From NCBI GenBank assembly GCA_016790045.1, contig JAEUPW010000060.1, positions 1 through 64,000 of the forward strand: a stretch of 64,000 nucleotides of DNA, read 5' to 3'. Both the position numbers and the translations under genes were made by a program. Below the pieces are notes generated by a model that worked only from the letters and a program-made list of their open reading frames with translations, was not told the DNA's origin and searched no databases. Numbering within the stretch: position 1 is the stretch's first letter; the number at the start of each line of letters is the position of its first letter. Source of the stretch: Candidatus Competibacteraceae bacterium. Its GTDB lineage: Bacteria; Pseudomonadota; Gammaproteobacteria; Competibacterales; Competibacteraceae. Below, piece by piece: positions 53,120 to 62,498 of this stretch.

Positions 53120-54179
53120 CGGATGCTCCTCGTGAGGGGGAGGGTTCTTGCGGGATCGGCCGGCGCGACGGGCTCTCGACCTGGCGGCGCACGCCTTTAG
53201 CCAGGGCGATCATCTCCAAGCGCTTGAGCCACAGCTCCTCGAATTCCGGGTCCAGCCGCGCGCTGACCGGCACGTGCCAGGCGTTATCCGGGGCAAAGGC
53301 GCGACACTTGACCGCATCTTTTTCGGTCATCAGCACCGGCAGCGCCTCGGGGAACTTTAAATCTTCGGCCCGGAAGCGGTGATGGTCGGGAAACGGGTGT
53401 TCGATCAGCCGCAAACGGGCGTGGCGCAAGTGGTTGAAAAACCGCCACGGGTCGCCGATGCCCGCCACCGCGTGGACCGCGCTTTGCCGGAAGTTGCCCA
53501 GCGCCGCGCTGACCAAAGGATCGCGGAGATTGACCGCCGTCTCTCCGTGCAGCGCCATCAGATATTCGCCCGCGCGCGCCGCGCCGTTGCCGACCACGAA
53601 ATCGACTTCGCGCAGCCGAGACGGCGGCTCCCGCAGCGGGCCGGCCGGCAAACAGGCCCCGTTGCCGAACCGGCGCAACCCGTCCACCACGGCGATTTCG
53701 AGGTCGCGGCGCAGGCGGTAATGCTGCAAGCCGTCGTCGCTGACGATGATGTTGCAATCGCCGTTCTCGACCAGCGCGCGGGCCGCCGCCACCCGGTCCG
53801 GCCCCACCGCCACCGGGCAGCCGCAGCGCCGCGCCAGCATCACCGGCTCGTCGCCGACCTGCGCCGGATCGCTGTCGGCGGCGACGCGGCGCGGCCATTG
53901 CGTCGATTCGCCGCCGTAGCCGCGCGCGATCACGCCGGGCTTGTAACCGGCTTGCCGCGCCAGTTCCACCAAGCGCGCCACCAGCGGGGTTTTGCCCGCG
54001 CCGCCGACGCCGATGTTGCCGACCACGATGAGCGGCGCGTTGGGCCCTTCACTTTTCAGCAGCCCTTTTCGATAGAGGAAACGGCGCAACCGCGTCGCCG
54101 CCCCGAACGCGAGACTCAACGGCCACAGCAACACGGACACCGGGTTCAGCGAATAGCCGTAGCGATCCAAAGGGTGCAC
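52953..54179 (-). CDS. lpxK: Tetraacyldisaccharide 4'-kinase LpxK
   Basis: About 408 residues, against 328 in E. coli. The N-terminal membrane helix region [18 protein letters not shown] is followed by P-loop [35 protein letters not shown] and [11 protein letters not shown]. It phosphorylates the lipid A precursor. The last 75 or so residues (after KGVRRQVES) are low-complexity and overlap ycaR in another frame. They look like read-through, not part of the fold. GAGGAG suits GTG 54179 (nine-base spacing) better than TTG 54185, which overlaps the exbD stop. Confidence 0.9.
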   Translation of the reverse strand: MHPLDRYGYSLNPVSVLLWPLSLAFGAATRLRRFLYRKGLLKSEGPNAPLIVVGNIGVGGAGKTPLVARLVELARQAGYKPGVIARGYGGESTQWPRRVAADSDPAQVGDEPVMLARRCGCPVAVGPDRVAAARALVENGDCNIIVSDDGLQHYRLRRDLEIAVVDGLRRFGNGACLPAGPLREPPSRLREVDFVVGNGAARAGEYLMALHGETAVNLRDPLVSAALGNFRQSAVHAVAGIGDPWRFFNHLRHARLRLIEHPFPDHHRFRAEDLKFPEALPVLMTEKDAVKCRAFAPDNAWHVPVSARLDPEFEELWLKRLEMIALAKGVRRQVESPSRRPIPQEPSPSRGASDGQETAGDSGVPGQQGPADLRQGATGADLQGKPSGLSDPRRHSGDAGSRGPTPDG

Positions 54180-54181
54180 CT

Positions 54182-54682
54182 TCAATCGCTCCTCGCCGGC
54201 GCGCCGCCAGCGGGATTTCGCGGGTCCGATCCCGTTGCCGCGCCGCCGGTTTTGAGAGCGGCTGTCGGCGGGTCAGGCTCGTTCGCGGTGGCGATGGCCA
54301 GTTGCTTGATGCCCAGTTGACCGGCGACATCCAGCACCCTCACCACCGCCTGATGCGGCGTCCGGCCGTCGGCGTTGACGGTCAGTGGCAAGGTGCGGCC
54401 GTTCGCCTCGGCGCTCAGTTTTTGCTTCAGCGCCAACGCATCCGTGGCTTCCAGCGCCCGGCCGTTGATCGCGTAACGGCCCTCGGCGTCGATGGCGACT
54501 TCCAGTTGCGCCACATCGCCCGGCATCGGTTGGCCCGACGCCTCGGGCAGCCGGATTTCCAGTTCCGACTGGTGCCGCAGGCTGGTGGCGACCATGAAAA
54601 AAATCAGCAACACCAGCACGACATCGATCATCGGCACCAAATTGAGTTCGGGCTCCTCGCGCCGGCGGGGACGGAGATTCAC
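54182..54682 (-). CDS. exbD: ExbD/TolR-family biopolymer transport protein
   Basis: 166 residues from GTG 54682, overlapping the exbB TGA (GTGA). A short cytoplasmic N-terminus is followed by one transmembrane helix with the proton-path Asp (NLVPMIDVVLVLLIFFMVAT) and a periplasmic domain with a Pro/Ala-rich tail. It forms a proton-driven motor with ExbB. The place before lpxK is the conserved exbB-exbD-lpxK cluster, suggesting a link to lipid A or envelope functions and not only iron uptake. Confidence 0.9.
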   Translation of the reverse strand: MNLRPRRREEPELNLVPMIDVVLVLLIFFMVATSLRHQSELEIRLPEASGQPMPGDVAQLEVAIDAEGRYAINGRALEATDALALKQKLSAEANGRTLPLTVNADGRTPHQAVVRVLDVAGQLGIKQLAIATANEPDPPTAALKTGGAATGSDPRNPAGGAPARSD

Positions 54683-55305
54683 GCGTGGCGCTCCCGCGGG
54701 TTCGATCCGGCGTCCAACAGCTCGATCAATCGTAGCGTCTCTTGCTCCATGCGGACCACCAATTCGTCCACCCGCGCCTGAAAATACCGGTAAAACAGCA
54801 AGCTGGGAATGGCGACGGACAGCCCGGCGGCGGTCGTCACCAAGGCTTCGGCGATGCCGACCGAGAGCAGGCTGAAATTGCTGTTGCCCTGCACCGAGAC
54901 GATCTGAAAAATTTTGATCATGCCCGCCACGGTGCCGAGCAAGCCCAGCAGCGGGCTGATGGCGGCGATGGTGCCGAGCGCGTTGAGAAACCGCTCCAGC
55001 TCGTGCGCCACATGCCGCCCGGTGTCCTCGATGCGTTCGCGCAGCAGATCGCGCCCCCGGTCGCGATGGTCGAGGCCGGCCGCCACGATGCGCCCGAGCG
55101 GCGAGTTCAAGGGCAGCGCGTTCATTTCGGCTCGATCGACGGCGCGCCGTTCCGCCCAGCGGCGCAAGATCGCCACCAGTTGATCCGGCAACACCCGCGC
55201 CCGCCGCAAGGCCAGCAACCGCTCGAAAATGATGATCGCCGCCGCCAGCGAGCAGGCGAGAATCGGGACCATGAGCCAACCGCCGGCCTTGATCAAATCG
55301 AACAC
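54679..55305 (-). CDS. exbB: ExbB/TolQ-family proton channel protein
   Basis: 208 residues from GTG 55305, with AGGA about eight bases upstream. Three transmembrane segments: near the N-terminus (LMVPILACSLAAAIIIFERL) and the pair in the MotA/TolQ/ExbB domain (GTIAAISPLLGLLGTVAGMI, then ALVTTAAGLSVAIPSLLFY). It partners with ExbD from the overlapping gene. Confidence 0.92.
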   Translation of the reverse strand: MFDLIKAGGWLMVPILACSLAAAIIIFERLLALRRARVLPDQLVAILRRWAERRAVDRAEMNALPLNSPLGRIVAAGLDHRDRGRDLLRERIEDTGRHVAHELERFLNALGTIAAISPLLGLLGTVAGMIKIFQIVSVQGNSNFSLLSVGIAEALVTTAAGLSVAIPSLLFYRYFQARVDELVVRMEQETLRLIELLDAGSNPRERHA

Positions 55306-55385
55306 GACAAAAATCCTGTCATCCGCATGGGGGCTCCCGTCAGTCAATGGCGGGTCATGATACTGGATTTGCCCGCGATCTCGCA

Positions 55386-57698
55386 TCAGGGCGCGTTCCA
55401 GTGCCGGCGCGCGTCGCGGCGGTGGCGCGCCAAAGTCAACCGGTCCGGCTCGAAGCGAAAGGTCATCGCGCCCTCGTTCGCGGTATCCAACACGGCTGCC
55501 CCGGTTGCCCGGTAGCGCGCCACGGTTTCGGGTCGCGGGTAGCCGAACCGATTGCCATAGCCGGTCGACAGCAGAATGTAGCGCGGTTTGACCGCCGCCA
55601 AAAAGGCCGAACTGGCCAGATCGCGGTGGCCGTGGTGCGGGGCGACCAACACCTCTGCCCCCAAGCCGGTTCCGTGGGCGGCGAGCAAAGCGGTTTCCGC
55701 GCGGGTTTCGATGTCGCCCGGCAACAGGACCCGGCCCGCCGCTCCTTCCACCCGCAGCACGCAGGAAGCGTTATCGCCGCTGAACCCCCTGTCCGGCGGA
55801 TGCAGGATTTCAAACCGGACCCCGTCCCATTGCCACGCCTGACCCGCCCGGCAGGCGCTCGCGCCAGCGATGGGCGTCTGTTCCGTGGACGCGGTCAAAA
55901 TCCGGCCGACCGGCATCGCCTCCCGCAACGAGCGCACGCCGCCGCCATGTTGCGGGTCGGGGTGGCTGACCAGCAGCGCATCGACCCGACTGACGCCTTG
56001 CCGGCGCAGAAACGGGATCAGCGCCGCCCGACCCGCATCGAGTTCGGAACCGAGGCGCGGGCCGGTATCGTAGATCAGCGCGTGACCCCGAGTCCGCACC
56101 ACCGCCGCCAGACCCTGACCGACATCCAGCAGCGTAAACCAGAACCCGCCCGGCGGCGGTGCGGCGAAGGGCGGCCACAGCAACGGCAAACACAGCGGCA
56201 CGCCCAACCACCGGCCCGGCAAGCCGCGCGGCGCGAGCAGCAGCGCCGTCCCCGGAAATGCCAGCGCCAGCGCCCACCACGGCGGGGTCGGCCGGTGCAA
56301 CATCAGGCCGGACCAGCGCTCCAGCCAGACCAGAATGTGCCAAAGCCCTTCCATGGTCAACGCCGCCAGCTCCAGCAGCATCGATTGCAGCGCGGCGCTC
56401 CACGATCCCAGCAGCGCCGCCGCCAGGCTCAGCGGCAGCACCGTACACCCGATCCAGGGGATTGCGATCAGGTTGGCCAGCGGCGACACGCCGGGAAACT
56501 GCTGGAAGAACAACAGCGTCGGCGCCAGCAACCCCAAACTGATTTTGAGCTGCACGCCGAGCGTTTGACCGAACCGGCCCCGCTCGCGCCAGCGGCCGCT
56601 CACCGAATAGAGAATGACCGCAACCGCGCCAAACGACAGCCAAAACCCGACCGTCAGCGGCGCGTTGGGATCGGCGACGAGCACTGCCAGCAAGGCCAGC
56701 GCCAGCATTCGGCCCGGCGCGGCGGGCCTTTGCGCCAGCAAGGCCAGCATCGCGACCGCCACCATCAGAAACGCCCGTTGCGCCGGCACCGACAACCCCG
56801 ACAGCAGCGTATAGCCGCCCGCCCCCGCCAGCGCCGCCAAGGCTGCCGCGCGAGCGGCCGGCCAGCGCAGCGCCAGCGCGGGCACCCGAATCCAAAGCCC
56901 CTGAACCAGGGCGAACGCCAAGCCCGCGACCAGGCCAATGTGCGAACCCGACACGGACATCAAATGGCTGGTGCCGGTCCGGTTAAACACGTCCCATTGC
57001 CTGAAAGAGACGCGATTTTCTTCCCCCACGGCCAAGGCGATCAGCACGCCGGTAAAGGGATTGTCGGGCAGCGCTCGCTCGAAGCCGGCCGCGACGCGCT
57101 GGCGGTAGCGGTCCATCGAGTACCGCTCGGCGGTCGCCAACAAACGGGGCGGCGGCCGCGAACGGATGCTGCCGGTCGCCAGGATGCCTTTGGCGTAAAG
57201 CCACCGCTCGTAGTCGAAACCCCCGGGGTTCGACCAGCCGCGCGGCCGCTTCAACCGCACCGCGAAACCCCACCGCTCGCCGATGTTCCAAGCGGGCGAT
57301 CCGCCTGGCCCGGTTTCGCCGCTTTCCCCGTCGTCCCACCGCGACAGACGCAACCGCCGGCCGGTCAGCGCCGGCTCCAATTGACCGTCGCGCCGAACCT
57401 CGGCCGCGACGAACTCAAAGCGGACGCCGCGTCCTTCACGGTCGGGCATGGAGGCGATCCAGCCCTCGATCCAGAGTTCGACGCCTTCCAGATTCGCGGG
57501 AAGTTGGGTTGCGGAGGTGGCGAACAACAGCGCCCACAACCAACCGGCCAAACCCCAAGCGGGCAGGCGCAGGCGCGGAACGAGCGCGGCCAGCAACGCC
57601 AAAACCGGCAGCAGCAGCGTCCAACCTCGCGCCGGCAGCGCCGGCGAGGCGTGCAGAACCAGGATGCCGATCAAAAAGGCGACGGCCCCGAGGCGCAT
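55386..57698 (-). CDS. comEC: DNA internalisation protein ComEC/Rec2
   Basis: 770 residues. The N-terminal hydrophobic part and DUF4131 domain precede the competence domain with many transmembrane helices (GTSHLMSVSGSHIGLVAG, SVPAQRAFLM), followed by a metallo-beta-lactamase-like domain (TLLDVGQGLAAVV, SHPDPQHGGGVRSL, LVAPHHGHRD). It forms the inner-membrane channel for single-stranded DNA during transformation. With the ComEA-like protein nearby and pilZ in the window, natural competence is plausible. Confidence 0.93.
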   Translation of the reverse strand: MRLGAVAFLIGILVLHASPALPARGWTLLLPVLALLAALVPRLRLPAWGLAGWLWALLFATSATQLPANLEGVELWIEGWIASMPDREGRGVRFEFVAAEVRRDGQLEPALTGRRLRLSRWDDGESGETGPGGSPAWNIGERWGFAVRLKRPRGWSNPGGFDYERWLYAKGILATGSIRSRPPPRLLATAERYSMDRYRQRVAAGFERALPDNPFTGVLIALAVGEENRVSFRQWDVFNRTGTSHLMSVSGSHIGLVAGLAFALVQGLWIRVPALALRWPAARAAALAALAGAGGYTLLSGLSVPAQRAFLMVAVAMLALLAQRPAAPGRMLALALLAVLVADPNAPLTVGFWLSFGAVAVILYSVSGRWRERGRFGQTLGVQLKISLGLLAPTLLFFQQFPGVSPLANLIAIPWIGCTVLPLSLAAALLGSWSAALQSMLLELAALTMEGLWHILVWLERWSGLMLHRPTPPWWALALAFPGTALLLAPRGLPGRWLGVPLCLPLLWPPFAAPPPGGFWFTLLDVGQGLAAVVRTRGHALIYDTGPRLGSELDAGRAALIPFLRRQGVSRVDALLVSHPDPQHGGGVRSLREAMPVGRILTASTEQTPIAGASACRAGQAWQWDGVRFEILHPPDRGFSGDNASCVLRVEGAAGRVLLPGDIETRAETALLAAHGTGLGAEVLVAPHHGHRDLASSAFLAAVKPRYILLSTGYGNRFGYPRPETVARYRATGAAVLDTANEGAMTFRFEPDRLTLARHRRDARRHWNAP

Positions 57699-57715
57699 CG
57701 GCGGTCGCCGGCCGC

Positions 57716-58420
57716 TTAACGCTCGCGGGCCAACCGCCCGTCGGCCAGCCGCCAGACCGCCGCCATGCGCGCCGCCAATTCCAGATCGTGGGTGACGATC
57801 ACGAAGCTGGTGTCCAGATCGCGGTTGAGTTCCAGCATCAGCCCAAAAACCTGCTCGGCGCTGTGGCGGTCCAGATTGCCGGTCGGTTCATCGGCCAGCA
57901 CGCACGCGGGATCGGTGATCAAAGCCCGCGCCACCGCCGCCCGCTGGCGCTCGCCGCCCGACAGTTCTCCCGGCCGGTGCCTCAGGCGCTGGCCCAGACC
58001 GACCCGCTCCAGCAAAACGGCCGCCCGCTCGCTGGCCTGCCGGGGCGAATCGCCGCGAATCAACAGCGGCATCGCCACGTTTTCCAGCGCCGAGAACTCG
58101 GGCAGCAAATGGTGGAATTGGTAGACAAAGCCCAGCCAGCGATTGCGCAGTTTGCCGCGACCGGTATCGCTCATCCGGCTCAGCTCCTGACCGGCCACCC
58201 AGACCGAGCCGGCGGTCGGCGTATCCAAGCCGCCGAGCAGGTGCAGCAGCGTGCTCTTGCCGGAACCGGAACTGCCGATCACGGCCAACCGTTCGCCGCG
58301 CCGGACCTGAAAATCGATCTCGCGCAGCACCTCCAGTCGCGCTTCGCCCTGGCGAAAAACTTTGGTCAACTGCCGGCATTCCAGCACCGGGCCGACTTCC
58401 GCCCGCTCACCTTCACTCAT
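57716..58420 (-). CDS. lolD: Lipoprotein-releasing ABC transporter ATPase LolD
   Basis: 234 residues. Walker A is GSSGSGKST, signature [15 protein letters not shown] and Walker [12 protein letters not shown]. The segment [16 protein letters not shown] is characteristic of LolD. It powers extraction of outer-membrane lipoproteins by LolCDE. Its start overlaps the end of lolC by eight bases. Confidence 0.94.
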   Translation of the reverse strand: MSEGERAEVGPVLECRQLTKVFRQGEARLEVLREIDFQVRRGERLAVIGSSGSGKSTLLHLLGGLDTPTAGSVWVAGQELSRMSDTGRGKLRNRWLGFVYQFHHLLPEFSALENVAMPLLIRGDSPRQASERAAVLLERVGLGQRLRHRPGELSGGERQRAAVARALITDPACVLADEPTGNLDRHSAEQVFGLMLELNRDLDTSFVIVTHDLELAARMAAVWRLADGRLARER

Positions 58421-59666
58421 AGCGCAGCGCCTCGGCGGGTTGGGTGCGCGCGGCCCGCCACGCCGGATACAGCGTCGCCAGCATCGCCAGCCCGAAGGCC
58501 ATCAAGCCGATGACCGTCACATCGTTCCATTGCACTTTCGACGGAATATCGCTGATCAGATAAACCTCCGGCGCCAGAATCTTGATGCTGAACAGGCGCT
58601 CGATGAACGGCACCACCACGTCCACATTTTTCGCCAGGGCCACGCCGCCGATCAGCCCCAGCAGCGTCCCGACCAGACCGATGGCGACGCCCTGGACCAT
58701 GAACACGCCCATCACCCCGCGCGGGCTCAACCCCAGGGTCCGCAGGATGGCGATGTCGGCCTGTTTGTCCGTCACCACCATCACCAGCATCGAAACGATG
58801 TTGAAGGCGGCCACCGCCACGATCAGCGTCAGGATCACGAACATGGCGGTCTTCTCGATCTGAACGGCGCGAAAATAGCTGGCGTGATCCTGGGTCCAGT
58901 CGCGGGCCACGAAGGTTTCGGGCAGCTTGCCGGCCAACTCGCGCGACAGGCGCGGCGCCATGAAAAGATCGTGCAGTTTCAGCCGCACGCCGTTGACCGC
59001 GCCATCGGGATATTGAAACAGCTTGCCGGCGTCATCGACATGGATCAGCGCCAGGCCCCGGTCGTATTCGTACATCCCCGCTTTGAACAAGCCGACGACA
59101 TCGAAGCGTTTCAGGCGCGGCAGGATGCCCGCCGGCGTCACGCTGGCCTGGGGCGTGATCACCGTCACTTTATCCCCCACCCTGACGCCCAGGGCGTTGG
59201 CGAGCTCCTTGCCGAGGATCACGCCGAACTCGCCGGCCCGCAGGTCGTCCAACGCGCCCTGAATCATCTTGCCGCCGATGTCGGACACCCGTTTTTCCTC
59301 GGCCGGCAGGATGCCCTGAACCAGCGCGCCGCTGACCATCGAAGCGTGGTTTAGCATGGCCTCGCCCCGGATGTAGGGCGCGCCGCCCGCGATCCGCGAG
59401 TCTTCCGCCAAGGCCCAATCGCGCACCGCGCGCCAGTCGTCCACCACGCCGTTCCAGCGGTTGATGGTGGCGTGCGGCGTCATCGCCAGAATCCGGCCGC
59501 GCACTTCCTCCTGAAAGCCATTCATCACCGACAAAACCGTGATCAGCGCGGTGATGCCCAGCGCCATCCCGAGCATCGAACTCAAGGAAATAAACGAAAT
59601 GAAATGATTGCGGCGTTTGGCCCGCGTGTAGCGCAAGCCGACGAACAACTCCAGCGGACGAAACAT
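58413..59666 (-). CDS. lolC: Lipoprotein-releasing ABC transporter permease LolC/LolE
   Basis: 417 residues. The N-terminus [21 protein letters not shown] is typical, followed by TM1, a large periplasmic domain and three C-terminal transmembrane helices ending in an [12 protein letters not shown] motif. Only one permease gene is present beside lolD, so this may be the LolF-type single permease that replaces LolC and LolE, or the second gene may be elsewhere. Confidence 0.92.
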   Translation of the reverse strand: MFRPLELFVGLRYTRAKRRNHFISFISLSSMLGMALGITALITVLSVMNGFQEEVRGRILAMTPHATINRWNGVVDDWRAVRDWALAEDSRIAGGAPYIRGEAMLNHASMVSGALVQGILPAEEKRVSDIGGKMIQGALDDLRAGEFGVILGKELANALGVRVGDKVTVITPQASVTPAGILPRLKRFDVVGLFKAGMYEYDRGLALIHVDDAGKLFQYPDGAVNGVRLKLHDLFMAPRLSRELAGKLPETFVARDWTQDHASYFRAVQIEKTAMFVILTLIVAVAAFNIVSMLVMVVTDKQADIAILRTLGLSPRGVMGVFMVQGVAIGLVGTLLGLIGGVALAKNVDVVVPFIERLFSIKILAPEVYLISDIPSKVQWNDVTVIGLMAFGLAMLATLYPAWRAARTQPAEALRYE

Positions 59667-59688
59667 CGGTCACATCCCAAAATGCGCC

Positions 59689-59722
59689 AATAAAACGCTG
59701 GCCGCCCAGAGGGCGGCCAGCG
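59689..59722 (-). terminator. Terminator of the helix-hairpin-helix gene
   Basis: Twelve-base perfect stem (59722-59711 with 59707-59696), three-base loop, followed leftward by TTTTATTGG. It lies 25 bases past the stop and insulates lolC from the upstream gene. Confidence 0.85.
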
Positions 59723-59747
59723 CTCGTTCGGGTCGGCGATGCCCGAA

Positions 59748-60248
59748 TTACCGAGCGGGCGGCATCACCGCCGGATTGGCGGGGCCTTTCATCACCGGCG
59801 GCTCGCGCGGGACCGCCGGGTTGCGGGGGCCGCGGATTTGACCGGGATCGCTCGAAACCGCCGGGTTGGCCGGCCCGTCGATTTTGGCCGGCGGCGTCGC
59901 GACCGCCGGATTGGCGGGACCTTTCATCCGGGGCAGGGCATTGGCATTGGCGGGCGTGGCCGGCATCGCTCTGACCGGGGCCGGCGCGCCGCCGTTCACC
60001 GTCACGAAGGGCCTGATATTATCGACCGTCTTCATCTTGATGCCCGGCACCTTGGCCAGATCCTCGACCGAGCCGAAGGGGCCGTTCGTTTCGCGGTACT
60101 TGACGATGGCCGCAGCTTTGGACGCGCCGATGCCCTTGATGGCATCCAATTGTTGGGCCGTCGCCGCGTTGATGTCGATCGCTTGCGCGAAACTTAAAGC
60201 GGAACTTAACGCCAGCGCGAACCCGAAGGCGATTTTTAAAAATCTCAT
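59748..60248 (-). CDS. ComEA-like secreted helix-hairpin-helix protein with repeat tail
   Basis: 166 residues from ATG 60248 with an ideal AGGAGG. The signal peptide of about 22 residues ends SFAQA. A double helix-hairpin-helix (about 24-83: IDINAATAQQLDAIKGIG, DLAKVPGIKMKTVDNI) is of the ComEA DNA-binding type. Residues 90-108 are Pro/Ala-rich, then four copies of a 15-residue unit containing GP(A/R)NPAV follow to the end. The domain would bind DNA in the periplasm and could serve uptake with ComEC. The role of the tail is unknown. Confidence 0.85.
   Translation of the reverse strand: MRFLKIAFGFALALSSALSFAQAIDINAATAQQLDAIKGIGASKAAAIVKYRETNGPFGSVEDLAKVPGIKMKTVDNIRPFVTVNGGAPAPVRAMPATPANANALPRMKGPANPAVATPPAKIDGPANPAVSSDPGQIRGPRNPAVPREPPVMKGPANPAVMPPAR
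59751..59924 (-). repeat. Four tandem 45-bp units encoding GPxNPAV repeats
   Basis: The protein motif GP(A/R)NPAV begins at residues 110, 125, 140 and 155, exactly 15 residues apart. The third copy has Arg for Ala and the last unit is shorter. The core positions are conserved while the linking residues differ. Confidence 0.85.
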
Positions 60249-60302
60249 GGATATCCTCCTGTGAGGGGTAGCAGATCCGGCCGGTGGAGCCGGCATCGGA
60301 AA

Positions 60303-60344
60303 AACCATAAAATCAAATCGCCGCCAGCACAACCTCCGCTGGCG
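60303..60344 (-). terminator. Probable terminator of lapAB
   Basis: Leftward stem CGCCAGC (60344-60338) with GCTGGCG (60328-60322), nine-base loop, followed by a T-rich stretch (ATTTGATTTT). It lies about 50 bases past the lapB stop. Confidence 0.5.
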
Positions 60345-60392
60345 TTCCATCCCGCAAATAATCTCCCCGACGCGCCCGGCCGACGCGCCCGC

Positions 60393-61562
60393 TCAACCGT
60401 CGCTTTTCATCACCAAATCCGGTATCGGCTTGATCGTGCTCCAATTTTGGCAGCTCGGGCAACACCAGTGCAGCGATTTGACGATGAACCCGCAGTTGGC
60501 GCAGCGATAGCGCGCGGCGCTGTTGAGCATTTGCGTGCTGATGCAGTGCAGGGCTTTCAGATCGGCGTAATTGGCGCCCTCGCGCCGCCCCAGCTTGATT
60601 TCGACCAGCCGGCGCAACCCCAGCAGCGTCGGGTAGTCGCGCAATTCGCGGTCGAGAAATTGCAGCGCGGCTTCTTCGCCTTTCTGCTTGAGCAGACCTT
60701 CGGCCAAAGCGTCGGTGATCCTGCCACCGTGATCTTGCTCCTGAACCGCCCGCAAGTACCGCACCCATTCATCGAGACGGTCCAGCGCGCCAAAACATTG
60801 GCCCAGGGCGGCGATGGCCTCCGACAAATAACCCCGGTCTTGCCGTTCGACCACTTGAAAGGCTTCGATGGCCGAGCGGTGGTCGCCCGCGCGCATCGCG
60901 AAGCGCCCCAACAGCAAGCTGGCCCGCGTGCAACCGGGATCGCGTTCGAGCGCTTCGGCCAGCCAGCGCTTGGCTTCGGGATCGTTTTGCTGGCGGTGGG
61001 CCTCTTCGGCCAGCTCGCAGCAAAAATGCGCGGTTTCCTTGCGTTTGGATTCCCCGCCGATCCGCTCCAAGCGGTCGCAGAACGCGATGGCCTGCCGCCA
61101 ATCTTTCTCCTGCTGGAAAATGTAAATCAGGCGGGAAACCGCCAGCGCCATGTAATCGGGCTGCTCCATCAACTCCAGAAACAAGGTTTCGGCCCGGTCG
61201 AACAACCCGGCGCGCAGATAATCTTCCCCCAGTTCCAGCAGGGCTCGCCGACGCTGGTCGGCCGTGAGATGGGTGCGGGCGATCAAGTCGCCGTGAATGT
61301 GAATCGCGCGGTCGACCTCGCCGCGCCGGCGAAACAGATTGCCCAGCGCCAGATGGATTTCGGCGGTGTCCCGATCGACGTCGGCCATGCGGGTGAAGAC
61401 TTCGATCGCCTGATCCGATTTGTCGTCGATCAGGTAATTCAAGCCTTTGAAATAGTCGCTGTCGCGCCCGCCCGCGCCCGCCCGCCCCCGATCGGATCGC
61501 CGCGCCGCCCACCAACCGGAGGCCGCGGCGACCGGAAGCAGCAGCCACAAGAGTTCGATCAT
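60393..61562 (-). CDS. lapB: Lipopolysaccharide assembly protein LapB (YciM)
   Basis: 389 residues. One N-terminal transmembrane helix (IELLWLLLPVAAASGWW) is followed by about nine TPR helices pairs (DYFKGLNYLIDDKSDQAIEVF, IHLALGNLFRRRGEVDRAI) and a C-terminal rubredoxin-like zinc site (YRCANCGF and WCCPSCQNW). It controls LpxC turnover with FtsH and organises LPS synthesis at the inner membrane. It is encoded after lapA, as usual. Confidence 0.94.
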   Translation of the reverse strand: MIELLWLLLPVAAASGWWAARRSDRGRAGAGGRDSDYFKGLNYLIDDKSDQAIEVFTRMADVDRDTAEIHLALGNLFRRRGEVDRAIHIHGDLIARTHLTADQRRRALLELGEDYLRAGLFDRAETLFLELMEQPDYMALAVSRLIYIFQQEKDWRQAIAFCDRLERIGGESKRKETAHFCCELAEEAHRQQNDPEAKRWLAEALERDPGCTRASLLLGRFAMRAGDHRSAIEAFQVVERQDRGYLSEAIAALGQCFGALDRLDEWVRYLRAVQEQDHGGRITDALAEGLLKQKGEEAALQFLDRELRDYPTLLGLRRLVEIKLGRREGANYADLKALHCISTQMLNSAARYRCANCGFIVKSLHWCCPSCQNWSTIKPIPDLVMKSDG

Positions 61563-61587
61563 GATCCGGGAGCGGCGTTTGAACCCT

Positions 61588-61890
61588 TCAACGCGCCTCC
61601 CGTCCCACCTTTCTATTCAACGTTTGGATCTCTTGATCTTTGCTGGAAACCGCTTGACGCAGGCGGGCCACCTGCCAGCGTAACGGGAACACCATGAACG
61701 CCCCGATCAGCGCCGTTAAGATCGCGCCGGCCGAAAAAGCGCTGATCACGGCTACCGACAGCGGCAGGGTCACCGTCCCCAACAGGTAATTGATGGTGAC
61801 CGGATCGGCGTGCAGGGTGGAAAATTCGATGCCCACCAGCAATACGACCAGCAGCAGCGCGGCGATCAGAATAAATTTGATCCAGTACAT
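61588..61890 (-). CDS. lapA: Lipopolysaccharide assembly protein LapA (DUF1049)
   Basis: 100 residues with two transmembrane helices (about 5-22 and 44-66) and a C-terminal coiled coil (LRQAVSSKDQEIQTLNRKV). The FSTLHADPVTINYLLG stretch is typical of the family. It partners with LapB from the next gene, 25 bases away. Confidence 0.92.
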   Translation of the reverse strand: MYWIKFILIAALLLVVLLVGIEFSTLHADPVTINYLLGTVTLPLSVAVISAFSAGAILTALIGAFMVFPLRWQVARLRQAVSSKDQEIQTLNRKVGREAR

Positions 61891-61980
61891 AGTTCTCCCC
61901 CTGTCCCACGATCTGACATCGGCACCACCCGGCCAGGGTTTCTTCCGGAGCGGCCGTTCGGCATCCCCATCCTGTCATTT

Positions 61981-62010
61981 AATAAAAAACCCACTTCAGA
62001 CCGTGGGTTC
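61981..62010 (-). terminator. Terminator after ihfB
   Basis: Leftward AACCCAC (62009-62003 complement) and GTGGGTT (61994-61988 complement) form a seven-base stem with an eight-base loop, followed by TTTTTTATT. It lies about 45 bases past the ihfB stop. Confidence 0.85.
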
Positions 62011-62056
62011 TGGTACGGCGCCGGATAGCCGATAGCCTGCCGGAAAGCGCCGGAAG

Positions 62057-62362
62057 TCACGCCTGAGCGCCGGCGTCGCGATAGTAATCGTTCACCCGTT
62101 CGCGCAGTTCCTTGCCGGGCTTGAAATGCGGGACATACTTGCCGGTCAGCGAAACGGCGTCTCCGGTTTTGGGGTTGCGCCCGACCCGCGGCGGCCTGAA
62201 ATGCAGGGAAAAGCTGCCGAAACCCCGTATTTCGATCCGCTCTCCGCCGGAGAGCGATTCGCTCATTTGCTCCAGCAAGGTTTTGACCGCTTGTTCGACA
62301 TCCCGATAGGGGATGTCGTTGCGCTTGCGGGCGAGAATCTCGATCAATTCTGATTTCGTCAT
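62057..62362 (-). CDS. ihfB: Integration host factor beta subunit
   Basis: 101 residues. It is an HU/IHF fold starting [18 protein letters not shown], with the IHF-beta core [25 protein letters not shown] and the DNA-intercalating Pro in the arm. It bends DNA at specific sites as a heterodimer with IhfA. The position directly after rpsA is the standard one for the beta subunit. Confidence 0.95.
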   Translation of the reverse strand: MTKSELIEILARKRNDIPYRDVEQAVKTLLEQMSESLSGGERIEIRGFGSFSLHFRPPRVGRNPKTGDAVSLTGKYVPHFKPGKELRERVNDYYRDAGAQA

Positions 62363-62461
62363 AAAATGCCCCCGTCATTAGGCTGGCGTAGCGACGCGCC
62401 GCCGGGTCCGAAATTCGAGCGAAACCCCGCCGCGCCCTGCGCTCGGGCGGCGGGAGAGCAA

Positions 62462-62487
62462 GAGCCGGCAGCCTGATGGGCCGGCTC
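62462..62487 (-). terminator. Hairpin after rpsA
   Basis: Eight-base stem GAGCCGGC/GCCGGCTC with a ten-base loop, 12 bases past the rpsA stop. No strong T-run follows, so it may be a processing or weak termination site between rpsA and ihfB. Confidence 0.4.
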
Positions 62488-62498
62488 CGAAACCCCGT

